Of a DNA stretch of 64,000 bases, positions 8,476 through 18,682 are shown in pieces. Under the pieces are notes generated by a model that worked only from the letters and a program-made list of their open reading frames with translations, was not told where the DNA came from and made no database searches. Origin of the DNA: Aeromicrobium stalagmiti. Its GTDB lineage: Bacteria > Actinomycetota > Actinomycetes > Propionibacteriales > Nocardioidaceae. Made by a program: the position numbers and the translations under genes. Location of the stretch: positions 248,001 through 312,000 of the forward strand of contig NZ_JABSTZ010000001.1 in NCBI RefSeq assembly GCF_013283745.1, given 5' to 3'. Every line of letters starts with the position of its first letter. Within the stretch, counting starts at the first letter, position 1.

Positions 8476-8955
8476 CTAGGGCTTGAGGTGCTTGAACGCC
8501 TCGAGGTTGTGGGTCGGCTCGCCGCGCGACTCGCGCCACTCCCACTCCTTGCGGATCGAGGTGGCGAAGCCGAGCTCGAGGATCGTGTTGAACGACTCGT
8601 CGGCGTAGGTGAGGACGGCGCCGAGCACGCGGTCGAGCTCGTCGGCCGTGACGGCCTCGAGCGGCATTCGGCCGTCGAGGTAGATGTCGCCGGAGGAGTC
8701 GACCGCGAACGCGACGCCGAACATCTTCAGGTTGCGCTCGAGCAGCCAGCGGTAGACGACCTGGTGGTTCTCGTCGGGGTTGCGCGCGACGAAGGCGTGG
8801 ATGCCGAGCGCGTGCTTGCCGATCTCGAGCCGGCACGTGGTCTGCAGCTTGCGCTCGCCCGGCAGGGTCACCTCGAACGTGCCGGTCTGGTGCTCGGTGT
8901 AGGCGAGCTCGGACGCCTCGAGGGTGTCGATGATCGTGGCGCGGACGGTGCTCAT
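8476..8955 (-). CDS. YbjN-domain protein
   Basis: The 159-aa protein resembles Rv0487-type YbjN-domain proteins, which lie directly after mshA in mycobacteria. Features are [53 protein letters not shown] and [18 protein letters not shown], an alpha/beta fold resembling type III secretion chaperones. The ATG overlaps the mshA stop by 4 bases (ATGA), so the two are translationally coupled. The exact function is unknown. Confidence 0.85.
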   Translation of the reverse strand: MSTVRATIIDTLEASELAYTEHQTGTFEVTLPGERKLQTTCRLEIGKHALGIHAFVARNPDENHQVVYRWLLERNLKMFGVAFAVDSSGDIYLDGRMPLEAVTADELDRVLGAVLTYADESFNTILELGFATSIRKEWEWRESRGEPTHNLEAFKHLKP

Positions 8956-10205
8956 GCAGTGGCCTCCTGGTGGGCGATGACAGCCTGGTCGTAGACGGCG
9001 AGCGTGCGGTCGGCGGTGACGTCCCACCCGAAGCCCTCGGCATGACGGACGGCCTTGTGGCTCATCGCGTCGCGCAGGCCCGGATCGGTCAGCAGCGGGT
9101 GGAGCGCCGAGGCGTAGTCGGCCGGGTCGTGACCGTCGACGAGCACGCCGGTGACACCGTCGGAGACGGCGGTCGACAGGCCGCCGACGCGGGCGGCCAC
9201 GACGGGAGTGCCGCACGCCTGGGCCTCGATCGCGACGAGGCCGAACGACTCGTTGTGCGACGGGACGCACGCGACCGTCGCTGCGGCGTACCAGTCGGCG
9301 AGCTCGCGCTGGCTGACGGTCGGGACGAATCTGACCACGTCCTGCAGACCCAGCTCGACGTTGAGGTCGGCGAGGGCGGTGGGGTGCTCGAGGCCCGACC
9401 CGGAGGCGCCGCCCACGACGGCCACGACCAGCCGCTCGCGCAGCGCCGGGTCGCGCTCGAGCAGCACGGCAGCGGCCTTGAGGACGACGTCGGGCGCCTT
9501 GAGCGGCTGGATGCGGCCGGCGAACAGGATCAGCGCAGCATCGGCAGGGATGCCCAGCAGCTCGCGGGCCTCGGCGTGACGCCCGGGACGGAACACCTCG
9601 ACGTCGACGCCGGGGTGCACGACGGCGACCCGGTCGGGTGCGGCGTCATAGAGCTCGATGAGCTCGCGGCGCTCCTCGGCGGTGTTGGCGATGAGACGGT
9701 CGGCCAGCCGGACGATCTCCTCCTCGCCGTAGATGCGTCCGATCGGCTCGGCGGCATCACCGTCGGCGAGCATCGCGTTCTTGACCTTCGCCATGGTGTG
9801 CATGGTGTGCACGAGCGGGACGTTCCACCGCTCGCGGGCGACCGTGCCGACCTGGCCCGACAGCCAGTAGTGCGAGTGCACGAGGTCGAAGTGGCCCGGC
9901 TCGCGCTCGACCTCTGCCCGCAGGACGTCGCGGACGAACGAGCACAGCTGCGACGGGAGGTCGTTCTTCTCCAGGCCCTCGAACGGCCCCGCGGCGACGT
10001 GGTGCACTCGGATGCCGGGCTCCGCGTCGTGGACCGCAGGCTGGTGGCGGGACGTGGCACGGGTGAAGACCTCGACCTCGATGCCCCGGGCGGCGAGCTG
10101 GCGGGACAGCTCGAGCACGTAGACGTTCATGCCACCGGCATCCCCGTCGCCGGGCTGCTCGAGCGGCGACGTGTGCGCCGAGAGCATCGCAATTCGCTGG
10201 AGCAT
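8952..10205 (-). CDS. mshA: D-inositol-3-phosphate glycosyltransferase (mycothiol synthesis)
   Basis: MshA transfers N-acetylglucosamine from UDP-GlcNAc to inositol 3-phosphate, the first step of mycothiol synthesis. The 417-aa GT-B enzyme starts [19 protein letters not shown] with the GGMNVYV glycine loop. The C-terminal nucleotide-sugar domain has [25 protein letters not shown] and [23 protein letters not shown] with the family E-x7-E. The ATG at 10205 has GGCGGG about 5 bases upstream; a GTG 6 bases earlier is less well placed. mshD lies elsewhere in the window. Confidence 0.95.
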   Translation of the reverse strand: MLQRIAMLSAHTSPLEQPGDGDAGGMNVYVLELSRQLAARGIEVEVFTRATSRHQPAVHDAEPGIRVHHVAAGPFEGLEKNDLPSQLCSFVRDVLRAEVEREPGHFDLVHSHYWLSGQVGTVARERWNVPLVHTMHTMAKVKNAMLADGDAAEPIGRIYGEEEIVRLADRLIANTAEERRELIELYDAAPDRVAVVHPGVDVEVFRPGRHAEARELLGIPADAALILFAGRIQPLKAPDVVLKAAAVLLERDPALRERLVVAVVGGASGSGLEHPTALADLNVELGLQDVVRFVPTVSQRELADWYAAATVACVPSHNESFGLVAIEAQACGTPVVAARVGGLSTAVSDGVTGVLVDGHDPADYASALHPLLTDPGLRDAMSHKAVRHAEGFGWDVTADRTLAVYDQAVIAHQEATA

Positions 10206-10341
10206 CTGCACCCGCCTTTCGGCTCCATCGTCCCACCCACGTCCCACTCCGTCATTCCCAGTGCGCGGGCCCCGGCGCCGGAGCAGTCGCGCTGCACGTG
10301 CTGCGCACGCCGCCGCGACCGCCCTCTGCGACGATGGAGCC

Positions 10342-11079
10342 ATGCCCACAGCCGTCGTGACCGGAGCCAGCAGCGGCATCGGCGCCGCCACCGCCCGATC
10401 CCTCTCCACCGCCGGATTCCACGTCTTCTGCGTCGCTCGACGCACCGAGCGCGTCGAGGCGCTCGCCGCAGAGATCGGCGGCACCGCCATCACCTGCGAC
10501 GTCACCGACGAGGCGCAGGTCTCGGCCCTCGCCGAGGCCGTCGGGCCCACGCTCGACCTGCTGCTCAACAACGCCGGTGGCGCGATCGGCACCGACGCGG
10601 TCGCCGACGCCGACCCTGCCGACTGGCGGCGGATGTACGAGGTCAACGTCATCGGCACCCTGCTCGTGACGCGCGCCCTGCTGCCCGCCCTCGTCGCCAG
10701 CGGCGCCGGCACCCTGATCAACCTCGGCTCCACCGCGGGCCACGTCACGTACGAGGGCGGGGGCGGTTACACCGCGGCCAAGCACGGCGTCACCGCGATG
10801 ACCGAGACACTGCGCCTCGAGCTCAACGGCCAGCCCGTGCGGGTCACCGAGATCGCGCCGGGCATGGTGCGCACCGACGAGTTCGCGCTCAACCGGTTCG
10901 AGGGTGACGCCGACAAGGCCGCCTCGGTCTATGCCGGCGTCCGCGAGCCGCTCGTCGCCGAGGACATCGCCGACGCGATCGCGTGGGTCGCCACCCGGCC
11001 CCAGCACGTCAACGTCGACCTCATGGTGCTCAAGCCCATCGCGCAGGCCGCGCAGCACAAGGTCGACCGCTCGGGCTGA
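10342..11079 (+). CDS. Short-chain dehydrogenase/reductase (NADP-type)
   Basis: The 245-aa protein is a classical [11 protein letters not shown] cofactor loop at the N-terminus, VARRTER suggesting NADP preference, [14 protein letters not shown], and the catalytic Ser in NLGSTAGH with YTAAKH (Tyr-x3-Lys). It resembles YdfG-type serine/3-hydroxy acid dehydrogenases, but the substrate cannot be read from sequence. It is divergent from mshA and followed by a strong hairpin. Confidence 0.85.
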   Translation: MPTAVVTGASSGIGAATARSLSTAGFHVFCVARRTERVEALAAEIGGTAITCDVTDEAQVSALAEAVGPTLDLLLNNAGGAIGTDAVADADPADWRRMYEVNVIGTLLVTRALLPALVASGAGTLINLGSTAGHVTYEGGGGYTAAKHGVTAMTETLRLELNGQPVRVTEIAPGMVRTDEFALNRFEGDADKAASVYAGVREPLVAEDIADAIAWVATRPQHVNVDLMVLKPIAQAAQHKVDRSG

Positions 11080-11128
11080 CCACGACCGGTGGGCGCGATC
11101 CACTCGTGCCGGTCACACCCCAGACGAC

Positions 11129-11160
11129 GACGGCCCCACCGGGAACCCGGTGGGGCCGTC
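11129..11160. terminator. Bidirectional terminator between SDR and MFS genes
   Basis: GACGGCCCCACCGGG (11129-11143) and its exact reverse complement (11146-11160) give a 15-bp stem between convergent genes. Confidence 0.85.
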
Positions 11161-11175
11161 ATCGTCAGCGGGCGA

Positions 11176-12789
11176 TCAGTGCATCATGACCGGCGGCGTG
11201 GCGCCGTCCTCGCCCTCGAGCAGGTGGGACTCCTCGCGCTTGCGCGGCAGGAACGCCACCGGCACCAGGGTCACGACCAGCACGAAGAACGCGACCCAGT
11301 ACGACGACTGGAAGGCGTCGGCGAGGTCCTGGAAGCCCCTGGCCAGCACGTCCTTCGAGACGTCCAGCGCCTCGACGATCCCCGCACCCTGTTCGGTGTT
11401 GGAGGTGGCCGCCAGCTGCGCCGCCGTCAGACCGCCGTCGACACCCGGCAGCTGCTGCGAGCCGGCGAGGACGTCGCCGCTCTTCATGGCGTTGGTCAGG
11501 ACGACCGAGATCGTCGCGATGCCGGTGGCGCTCGCCACCTGCTGCGTCACGTTGAGCAGCGTCGAGCCACGGGCGACGTCGGCCGCCTTGAGCGTCTTGA
11601 GCGCCGACGTGAACAGCGGCATCATCGTCGCCCCCATGCCGAGGCCGGTCACGAACAGCCAGCCCATGATGGTCACGTCGGACGTGCCCGGATCGGTGCT
11701 CTGGGTCAGGCCGAACATGCCGACCAGGATGCCGAGGAAGCCGAACGGGACGATGCGTCCGACCGGCATCTTGTCGGTCAGGGCGCCGGCGATCGGCATC
11801 GTCAGCATCGCGCCGATGCCCTGGGCCGCGATGAGCAGTCCGGCCTTCTTGACCGAGTAGCCGTCGACCTGCTGGAAGTAGGTCGGGACCAGCAGCAGCG
11901 CACCGAAGAACGCCGCGGCGAACAGGAACATCGTGATGATCGAGACCGTGAGGTTGCGATCCTTGAACAGGCGCAGGTCGAGCAGCGGGTGCTGCGGCTT
12001 GAACGACCAGAACACGAACGCGCCGATCAGCAGCACGCCCAGGATCGCGGGGACCAGGACCTTCGCCGCCAGGACGGTGCCCTGCTCGGGGATCGTCGAG
12101 ACGCCGTAGAGCAGCGCCGCGAGGCCCGGCGACAGCAGGAGCATGCCGACGACGTCGAGCGACTCGCTCGGCTCGGGCGCGTCCTTGGGGAGGACCCGCT
12201 GCGCGTAGAGCAGGCCGACGATGCCGATCGGCAGGTTGATGATGAACACCCAGTGCCACGACGCAGCATCGATCAGGATGCCGCCGATGATCGGGCCCAG
12301 GATCGGTCCGAGGAGCATCGGGATGCCCAGGATCGCCATGAGGCGGCCCATGCGGTGAGGGCCGGCGGCCTTGGTCATGATCGTCATGCCCAGCGGCATC
12401 AGCATGCCGCCGCCGAGCCCCTGGAGCACGCGGAACCCGATGAGCGCCTCGATGTTCCACGCGGTCGCGCACAGCAGCGAGCCGAGCGTGAACAGGCCGA
12501 TCGCGGTCATGTAGAGGCGCTTGGTCCCGAAGCGGTCAGCAGCCCATCCCGTGAGCGGGATGACGGCGGCCAGGGCCAGCATGTAGGCGGTCGCCGTCCA
12601 GGCCACCGTCGAGTAGGCCAGCGCCTCGCCGTTGCTGGACAGCTCGGTCTGGAAGGTCGGCAGCGCGACGTTAACGACGGTCACGTCGAGGATCGACATG
12701 ATGGCGCCGAGGACGACGACACCTGCGATCTTGAGCAGCTCCGGGGTGATCTTGTCGTCGTCGGATATCTGTTCGGCTTGCGTGGTCAT
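11176..12789 (-). CDS. DHA2-family MFS multidrug efflux transporter
   Basis: The 537-aa protein has about 14 predicted transmembrane segments, as in EmrB/QacA drug:proton antiporters. Motif D1 is seen as LDVTVVNVALPTFQ, motif A as GWAADRFGTKRLY, and motif C as GPILGPIIGG. The C-terminus is cytoplasmic and acidic. It overlaps the upstream marR gene by 4 bases, so MarR control is very likely. Substrates are unknown. Confidence 0.92.
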   Translation of the reverse strand: MTTQAEQISDDDKITPELLKIAGVVVLGAIMSILDVTVVNVALPTFQTELSSNGEALAYSTVAWTATAYMLALAAVIPLTGWAADRFGTKRLYMTAIGLFTLGSLLCATAWNIEALIGFRVLQGLGGGMLMPLGMTIMTKAAGPHRMGRLMAILGIPMLLGPILGPIIGGILIDAASWHWVFIINLPIGIVGLLYAQRVLPKDAPEPSESLDVVGMLLLSPGLAALLYGVSTIPEQGTVLAAKVLVPAILGVLLIGAFVFWSFKPQHPLLDLRLFKDRNLTVSIITMFLFAAAFFGALLLVPTYFQQVDGYSVKKAGLLIAAQGIGAMLTMPIAGALTDKMPVGRIVPFGFLGILVGMFGLTQSTDPGTSDVTIMGWLFVTGLGMGATMMPLFTSALKTLKAADVARGSTLLNVTQQVASATGIATISVVLTNAMKSGDVLAGSQQLPGVDGGLTAAQLAATSNTEQGAGIVEALDVSKDVLARGFQDLADAFQSSYWVAFFVLVVTLVPVAFLPRKREESHLLEGEDGATPPVMMH

Positions 12790-13253
12790 AGGCAGGTCTC
12801 CTGATCTTTGCGCGGGCCGAGGGTGCCGCCCGCGAGGATGTCGGACAGAGCGCGATGCAGGTCGTCGCGCTGCTGGGGTGGAAGGGCCGCTGTGAAGGCC
12901 TTGATGGAGTCTCGCTTCGCCTCGAGCTGGCTGTCGGCGATCTTCTCCCCGACCGGCGTCAGGGAGACGAGCTTGACCCGACGGTCGTCGGGGCTCTCCC
13001 GCCGCTCGACGACGTCGAGCTTGAGGAGACGGTCGACGTTGCGACCTGTGGCCGCGTCGGACAGGCCCAGCCGTGCCGCGATGGCATGGATGGGCATGGG
13101 CTCACCGTTCTTGGCCAGGAGGAACAGCGTCCGGGCCTGGGAGAACGAGAGGTCGAGCTCGACGAGGGCGTCCATGCTGTCGGACTCCGAGAGGTGCATC
13201 AGGCGCATCACGAAGTCCTCGAGCGAGTCGTAGAGCTCTGCAGGAGTGGTCAC
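12786..13253 (-). CDS. MarR-family transcriptional regulator
   Basis: From the GTG at 13253 the protein is 155 aa. The winged helix is clear: SQARTLFLLAKNGEPMPIHAIAARLGLSDAATGRNVDRLLKLDVVERRESPDDRRVKLVSLT, ending in the DDRR wing typical of MarR. A TTG-started longer form to 13277 would run through the operator and is disfavoured. It is co-transcribed with the efflux pump and probably represses both until a ligand binds. Confidence 0.9.
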   Translation of the reverse strand: MTTPAELYDSLEDFVMRLMHLSESDSMDALVELDLSFSQARTLFLLAKNGEPMPIHAIAARLGLSDAATGRNVDRLLKLDVVERRESPDDRRVKLVSLTPVGEKIADSQLEAKRDSIKAFTAALPPQQRDDLHRALSDILAGGTLGPRKDQETCL

Positions 13254-13258
13254 CGGAA

Positions 13259-13282
13259 AATAGTAACGTTTGCGCAACTATT
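13259..13282. promoter_or_regulatory. Probable MarR operator
   Basis: AATAGTAACG and CGCAACTATT form an imperfect palindrome (8 of 10 positions symmetrical) around a 4-base centre. It lies 6 bases upstream of the marR start. Size and place fit an autoregulatory MarR site covering the marR-pump promoter. Confidence 0.55.
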
Positions 13283-13426
13283 GATCAAATGAAGTCTTTG
13301 TTAACACGCAATGACTTCGGTGCGTCGGCACCTGGCACCGCGATTCGTCCCCGGAGGCCTGCCACCCGTAGAATGTCAAGGCTCCGACTTCTGTGAGCAT
13401 TCCCCACGCTTAGGACATTTTTTCGC

Positions 13427-15292
13427 ATGCCCATTCGCTCTGATCTGCGCAACGTCGCAATCGTCGCCCACGTCGACCACGGCAAGACGACGCTCGTCGA
13501 CGCCATGCTCCAGCAGCAGGGCCACTTCGACGAGCACCACCAGCTGACCGAGCGGGCCATGGACTCCGGTGACCTCGAGCGCGAGAAGGGCATCACGATC
13601 CTCGCGAAGAACACCGCCGTCCGCTACAACGGCCCCGGTTCGCCCGAGGGCGGCGTCACCATCAACATCATCGACACCCCCGGCCACGCCGACTTCGGTG
13701 GTGAGGTCGAGCGCGGCCTGTCGATGGTCGACGCGGTCATCCTGCTCGTCGACGCGTCGGAGGGCCCGCTCCCCCAGACCCGCTTCGTGCTCCGCAAGGC
13801 CCTCGCGGCCAAGATGCCCGTCGTCCTGGTGGTCAACAAGGTCGACCGTCCCGACTCCCGCATCGCCGAGGTCGTCGACGAGACCTACGAGCTGTTCCTC
13901 GACCTGCTCGAGGACGGCGCGAGCGAGGACGCCCTCGACTTCCCCGTCGTCTACGCCTCGGCCCGCGCCGGTCGCGCCTCGCTCAACCAGCCCGAGGACG
14001 GCGGCCTGCCCGACAGCGAGAACCTCATCCCGCTGTTCCAGACGATCATGGACGCCGTGCCGGCCCCCGAGTACACCGAGGGCGCGCCGCTGCAGGCGCA
14101 CGTCACCAACCTCGACGCCTCGCCGTTCCTGGGCCGCCTCGCACTCGTCCGCGTCTTCGAGGGCACCCTCAAGAAGGGCGCACAGGTCGCGTGGATGAAG
14201 CAGGACGGCACGACCGAGCGGGTCAAGATCACCGAGCTGCTGGTGACCGAGGAGCTCGAGCGCGTGCCCGGCGAGAGCGCCGGCCCCGGTGACATCGTCG
14301 CGATCGCCGGCATCCCCGAGATTACGATCGGCGAGACGCTGGCCGACCCCGAGAACCCCGTCGCGCTGCCGCTCATCACGGTCGACCAGCCGGCCATCTC
14401 GATGACGATCGGCACCAACACGTCCCCGCTCGCCGGTCGCGAGAAGGGCACCAAGGTCACGGCCCGCCTGGTCAAGGACCGCCTCGACCGCGAGCTCATC
14501 GGCAACGTGTCGCTCAAGGTCGTCGACACCGAGCGTCCCGACGCCTGGGAGGTCCAGGGACGTGGCGAGCTCGCCCTGGCGATCCTGGTCGAGCAGATGC
14601 GTCGCGAGGGCTACGAGCTCACGGTCGGCAAGCCGCAGGTCGTCACCAAGGAGGTCGACGGCAAGGTGCACGAGCCCATGGAGCGCCTGACGATCGACGC
14701 CCCCGAGGAGTACCTCGGTGCCATCACGCAGCTGCTCGCGGTCCGTCGCGGTCGCATGGAGCAGATGATCAACCACGGCACCGGCTGGGTCCGCATGGAG
14801 TTCATCGTCCCCGCACGTGGCCTGATCGGCTTCCGCACCGAGTTCCTCACCGACACCCGCGGCACCGGCATCGCGCACCAGACGTTCGAGAAGTACGAGC
14901 CGTGGGCCGGCGAGATCTCGACGCGTCCGTCGGGCTCGCTCGTCTCCGACCGCGCCGGTGCGGCCACCTCCTACGCGATGACGAACATCCAGGAGCGCGG
15001 CACGCTGTTCATCGAGCCCGCGACCGAGGTCTACGAGGGCATGATCGTCGGCGAGAACTCGCGCGCCGACGACATGGACATCAACATCGTCCGCGAGAAG
15101 AAGCAGACCAACGTCCGCTCCAACGCCGACGAGTTCGAGAAGCTGGTCCCGCCGCGCAAGCTGTCGCTGGAGCAGTCGTTGGAGTTCTGCCGCGAGGACG
15201 AGTGCGTCGAGGTCACCCCGGCGTCGGTCCGCATCCGCAAGATCATCCTCGACGCCACCGAGCGCAACCGCGCCAACCGCGGCAAGAAGTGA
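13427..15292 (+). CDS. typA: Ribosome-associated translational GTPase TypA/BipA
   Basis: The 621-aa protein is a full-length TypA. G1 is AHVDHGKTTL, G2/G3 lie in EREKGITI and IDTPGHADFGGEVER, and G4 is VVNKVDRP. Domains II, III, V and the C-terminal domain follow, with RRGRMEQMINHGTGW and the end VRIRKIILDATERNRANRGKK. It binds 70S ribosomes and helps assembly and stress adaptation. A TAGAAT at 13370-13375 could be its -10 box. It is divergent from marR. Confidence 0.96.
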   Translation: MPIRSDLRNVAIVAHVDHGKTTLVDAMLQQQGHFDEHHQLTERAMDSGDLEREKGITILAKNTAVRYNGPGSPEGGVTINIIDTPGHADFGGEVERGLSMVDAVILLVDASEGPLPQTRFVLRKALAAKMPVVLVVNKVDRPDSRIAEVVDETYELFLDLLEDGASEDALDFPVVYASARAGRASLNQPEDGGLPDSENLIPLFQTIMDAVPAPEYTEGAPLQAHVTNLDASPFLGRLALVRVFEGTLKKGAQVAWMKQDGTTERVKITELLVTEELERVPGESAGPGDIVAIAGIPEITIGETLADPENPVALPLITVDQPAISMTIGTNTSPLAGREKGTKVTARLVKDRLDRELIGNVSLKVVDTERPDAWEVQGRGELALAILVEQMRREGYELTVGKPQVVTKEVDGKVHEPMERLTIDAPEEYLGAITQLLAVRRGRMEQMINHGTGWVRMEFIVPARGLIGFRTEFLTDTRGTGIAHQTFEKYEPWAGEISTRPSGSLVSDRAGAATSYAMTNIQERGTLFIEPATEVYEGMIVGENSRADDMDINIVREKKQTNVRSNADEFEKLVPPRKLSLEQSLEFCREDECVEVTPASVRIRKIILDATERNRANRGKK

Positions 15293-15314
15293 CGTAGCGG
15301 CCACACCTCCCCCG

Positions 15315-15474
15315 GCGCGGTGTGCTGGCGTCCACTCGGCTCGAGTTCTTGGACGCTGGCGCACCGCCCCGGGTCAGGGGGATGGCCGTGGGACTGGACA
15401 CCCTCCACCGTCGAACGTCCCGGGCGATCGCTGCGACGACCGACGTCAGACCTGTGGACGCCAGCGCACCGCCT
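15315..15474. repeat. Three-copy inverted/direct element between typA and alkB
   Basis: GGTGTGCTGGCGTCCAC near 15319-15335, TGGACGCTGGCGCACCGCC near 15350-15368 and TGGACGCCAGCGCACCGCC near 15456-15474 are versions of one 17-19-bp sequence. Copy 1 is inverted relative to copies 2 and 3 and matches copy 3 at all but one position. Copies 1 and 2 can fold into a stem-loop that may end typA transcription. Confidence 0.7.
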
Positions 15475-15477
15475 TGA

Positions 15478-16101
15478 TCAGAGGACGCCGCGGGGGCGGA
15501 ACTGGACGCTGATGCGGGGGCCCACGGGCCGGGCCGTCTTGAGGATCGCGTGGTCCCACGTGCGCTGGCAGGAGCCGCCCATCACGACGAGGTCGCCGTG
15601 ACCGAGGGCGAAGCCGATCTGCGCGCCACCGTCGCGGGGCCGCAGCGACAGGCGTCGGGCAGCGCCGAGCGACACGATCGCGACCATCGTGTCGTCGGTG
15701 CGCCCGCGGCCGATGCGGTCGCCGTGCCAGGCGACGCTGTCGCGGCCGTCGCGGTAGTAGCAGAGCCCGGCCGTGGCGAACCGCTCGCCGAGCTCGGCCT
15801 CGTAGTGGTCCGAGAGCGCCTCGCGCGCCTCGAGCAGCAGCGGGTCGGGCAGCGGGTCGCGGGCACCGTAGGCGGCCAGCAGGCGCGGGACGTCGACCAC
15901 CCGGTCGTACATCTCACGGCGATCGGCTCGCCACGGCACCTCGGACTGCAGCCGCAGGAAGACGTCGTCGGACCCACCGATCCATCCCGGCACGACGTCG
16001 ACCCACGCCCCGCCGGCCAGCACCGTGCGCTGCACCGCGAGCGGCCCGATCTCGGGCGCTGCGCCGGCGTCGAGCAGCGACCCCTGGTAGTAGTCCGTCA
16101 C
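15478..16101 (-). CDS. AlkB-like Fe(II)/2-oxoglutarate dioxygenase
   Basis: The 207-aa product carries the AlkB core: WHGDRIGRGR with the HxD iron ligands, a second His in TWDHAILK, and the 2-oxoglutarate-binding arginines in RISVQFRPRG. The dimension and the motif LGHGDLVVMGGSCQ fit 2OG-FeII_Oxy_2 (alkylated-base repair) proteins. The GTG at 16101 is the best start; upstream sequence runs into the permease gene. It is the last gene of an apparent operon with the ABC exporter (38-base gap). Repair of alkylated DNA or RNA is the family role. Confidence 0.85.
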   Translation of the reverse strand: MTDYYQGSLLDAGAAPEIGPLAVQRTVLAGGAWVDVVPGWIGGSDDVFLRLQSEVPWRADRREMYDRVVDVPRLLAAYGARDPLPDPLLLEAREALSDHYEAELGERFATAGLCYYRDGRDSVAWHGDRIGRGRTDDTMVAIVSLGAARRLSLRPRDGGAQIGFALGHGDLVVMGGSCQRTWDHAILKTARPVGPRISVQFRPRGVL

Positions 16102-16139
16102 ACGACGATCGTACGCCTGATCGAACACATGTTCTAGAG

Positions 16140-17705
16140 TCAGTCGATGTCGCGCCGCTCGAGTGCCGCGATGCCGGCGATGCCGAGCACTGCCACGAGC
16201 ACCGCCTGGCCGATCCAGGGACCCGGCGAGAACGACTCTGCGGGCACCAGGGCGAGGGCGTTGAAGGGCGAGAGGTCCATCAGCCAGCCCGGCAGCTGTA
16301 GGGTCGCCCCGAAGAGCAGGACGACGAGGCCGAAGACCAGCAGCACCCAGCCGGCCCGCGCCCATGCGGACCTCAGCGACCACGCCAGCGTCGTGACACC
16401 GCCGAGCACCAGGGCGGGCACGACGTACGCCGAGGCTGCCGCCGCGAACGTCGCAGCCGTCCCGACGTCGCCCGTCACCAGGGCGAACCCCAGCCCCAGG
16501 CCGAGCGCGCCGGCCGCCACCACCGCGACGGTGCCGATCACCGCGACCGCCAGGTGCGACACCGCCCACCGGCGACGGGAGAGGCCCGTCGAGAGGAGCA
16601 GCTCCGCGAAGTGGTCGGACTCCTCGCCGCGCAGCCGCAGCACCGACGAGATCGTGAACCCGGCGGCGAGAAGACCCAGCATCACCGCGAGCGTCGCGTA
16701 GAAGGAGTCGACGATCGATCCGCCGCCCTGGGCGAAGACGTCCTGCGAGAAGCTTGAGTCGCCCACCAGGTCGCCGACGTCGTCGCCGATCGACCCGAAG
16801 GCGAGCCCGCCGAGCAACAGACCGACCAGCCAGCCGACGACGCTCCCCCGCTGCAGCCGCCACGCGAGCCCCCACGACGACCCGAGCCGACCGCGACCGG
16901 GCCCGGGACGCGTCGCCCAGAGGCCTGACCCGAGGTCGCGCCGATCCAGCAGCCGTACCGCCACCGCGGCCAGCACGACGACGGCTGCGACCGAGAGGAG
17001 CGCCGGCCGCCACGACTCGTCCGCGTACGGCCGCATGGACTGCCCCCAGCCGATGGGCGAGAGCCACGACAGAGCGCCGTCGCCGGTGTCGCCGACCGCC
17101 CGCAGCAGATAGGCCACCGCGATCGCCGCACACGTCATCCCCACCGCGGCCCGGCTGCCCTCGGCCACCTGGACCGCGACGAGCGCGACCGCGCCGAACA
17201 CGAGCCCCGCGAGCGCGGCAGCGAGACCCAGGGCCCACGAGCCGGCCCCGGGCAGCCCGTACGACAGCAGGCTCGCCGCGACCAGGCTGCCCAGCAGGAC
17301 GTTCGCGACGACCACCACGAGTGCCGCCGCAGCCACGGGCGCGTACCTCCCGACGACGGCCGCGCGGACGAGCTCGTCGCGTCCGTTCTCCTCCTCCGCG
17401 CGGGTGTGCCGGACGACGAGGAACATGCTCATGAGGCCGGCCACCACCGCTCCGAACGCCGCCGCCTGCCAGGCGACCTGGCCACCGATGGTGTCGAGCG
17501 CACGAGCAGGCCCGGCCATCGCGATGAACGCGACGTTGGACTTGATGCCGCGAGCCGCCCGGTCGAGCTCGGCCTGCGTCGCGTAGAGCGAGTCGGTGCT
17601 GACCGCCTGCGAGTAGTAGAGGAGCACGCCTCCGAGCACCCACCACGTGAGCATCAGCCGGTCCCGACGCAGGTGGAACCGCAGGAGCGTGAGGGTGCCC
17701 GTCAC
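16140..17705 (-). CDS. ABC-2 type exporter permease, fused two-half form
   Basis: The 521-aa protein has about 12 hydrophobic segments in two similar halves, as in actinobacterial antibiotic-type ABC exporters. Each half has an amphipathic entry helix ([29 protein letters not shown]) and an EEE/GRDE or [21 protein letters not shown] cytoplasmic coupling loop. The GTG at 17705 overlaps the ATPase stop by 4 bases. Substrate unknown; drug or lipid export is likely. Confidence 0.87.
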   Translation of the reverse strand: MTGTLTLLRFHLRRDRLMLTWWVLGGVLLYYSQAVSTDSLYATQAELDRAARGIKSNVAFIAMAGPARALDTIGGQVAWQAAAFGAVVAGLMSMFLVVRHTRAEEENGRDELVRAAVVGRYAPVAAAALVVVVANVLLGSLVAASLLSYGLPGAGSWALGLAAALAGLVFGAVALVAVQVAEGSRAAVGMTCAAIAVAYLLRAVGDTGDGALSWLSPIGWGQSMRPYADESWRPALLSVAAVVVLAAVAVRLLDRRDLGSGLWATRPGPGRGRLGSSWGLAWRLQRGSVVGWLVGLLLGGLAFGSIGDDVGDLVGDSSFSQDVFAQGGGSIVDSFYATLAVMLGLLAAGFTISSVLRLRGEESDHFAELLLSTGLSRRRWAVSHLAVAVIGTVAVVAAGALGLGLGFALVTGDVGTAATFAAAASAYVVPALVLGGVTTLAWSLRSAWARAGWVLLVFGLVVLLFGATLQLPGWLMDLSPFNALALVPAESFSPGPWIGQAVLVAVLGIAGIAALERRDID

Positions 17706-18595
17706 GCCGGGTCCTCGGCCGAGTAGTGCCGCAGGAACAGCTCCTCGAGCGTCGGCGGCCGGCTGGTGAGGCTGCGGACGCCGAACCCGCCCAGGGCCGC
17801 GAGCGCGTCACCGAGGTGCACGGTGTCGACCTCGAACGTCGCCCGCACCCCCTGCACAGCCAGGTCGTGGACGCCCTCGAGGCGCTCGAGCCCGGTAGGG
17901 GTCGCCGCGAGCTCGGCGGTGATCGAGGTGCGCGTGAGGTGGCGAAGGTCCGCCAACGTCCCAGACTCCACCGTCCGGCCCGCCCGGATGATGCTGACGG
18001 TGTCGCACAGACGCTCGACCTCGGCCAGGATGTGGCTCGAGAGCAGCACGGAGCGACCGGCGTCCTTGAGCTCGTCGACGCAGTCGGTGAACACGGCCTC
18101 CATCAGCGGGTCGAGGCCGGAGGTGGGCTCGTCGAGGATCAGCAGCTCGACGTCGGCCGCGAGAGCCGCGACGAGCGCGACCTTCTGGCGGTTGCCCTTG
18201 GAGTAGGTGCGGGCCTTCTTGGTCGGGTCGAGCTCGAACCGCTCGACCAGGTCGGCCCGGCGTGACTCGTCGAGCCCGCCGCGCAGCCGACCCAGCAGGT
18301 CGATGATCTCGCCGCCCGACAGGTTGGGCCACAGGTCGACGTCACCCGGGACGTAGGCGAGCCGGCGGTGCAGCTCGGCAGCGTCGCGCCACGGGTCACG
18401 GCCGAACAGGCTGACCGCTCCCCCGTCGGCGCGCAGCAGCCCCAGCAGCACGCGGATCGTGGTGGACTTCCCCGAACCGTTGGGGCCGAGGAATCCGTGC
18501 ACCTCGCCCGCCGGCACCCGCAGGTCGAGGCCGTCGAGCGCCGTGGACCGCCCGAAACGCTTCACGAGCCCGGAGACGTCGATGACGGTGTCCAT
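17702..18595 (-). CDS. ABC exporter ATP-binding protein
   Basis: The 297-aa ATPase has Walker [10 protein letters not shown], a Q-loop equivalent in [17 protein letters not shown], the signature [17 protein letters not shown] (a variant of LSGGQ, normal for this DrrA/CcmA-like family), Walker [14 protein letters not shown] and the H-loop SSHIL. A C-terminal extension of about 90 residues follows. It is translationally coupled to the permease. It should energise export across the membrane. Confidence 0.92.
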   Translation of the reverse strand: MDTVIDVSGLVKRFGRSTALDGLDLRVPAGEVHGFLGPNGSGKSTTIRVLLGLLRADGGAVSLFGRDPWRDAAELHRRLAYVPGDVDLWPNLSGGEIIDLLGRLRGGLDESRRADLVERFELDPTKKARTYSKGNRQKVALVAALAADVELLILDEPTSGLDPLMEAVFTDCVDELKDAGRSVLLSSHILAEVERLCDTVSIIRAGRTVESGTLADLRHLTRTSITAELAATPTGLERLEGVHDLAVQGVRATFEVDTVHLGDALAALGGFGVRSLTSRPPTLEELFLRHYSAEDPA

Positions 18596-18682
18596 GAGGC
18601 CGAATCTAGACCTCCCAGCGGCCAGTCCCGCAATCCGTGGAGCCGCCCGGCGCTCCGATCAGGCCCCCACTAGGCTCGGCCC

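Noticed and set aside
13376..15364. Long minus-strand open frame opposite typA
   Set aside because: High-GC DNA gives long antisense frames. Its translation is low in complexity and rich in Asp/Val/Leu/Gly, while the plus strand encodes complete TypA.
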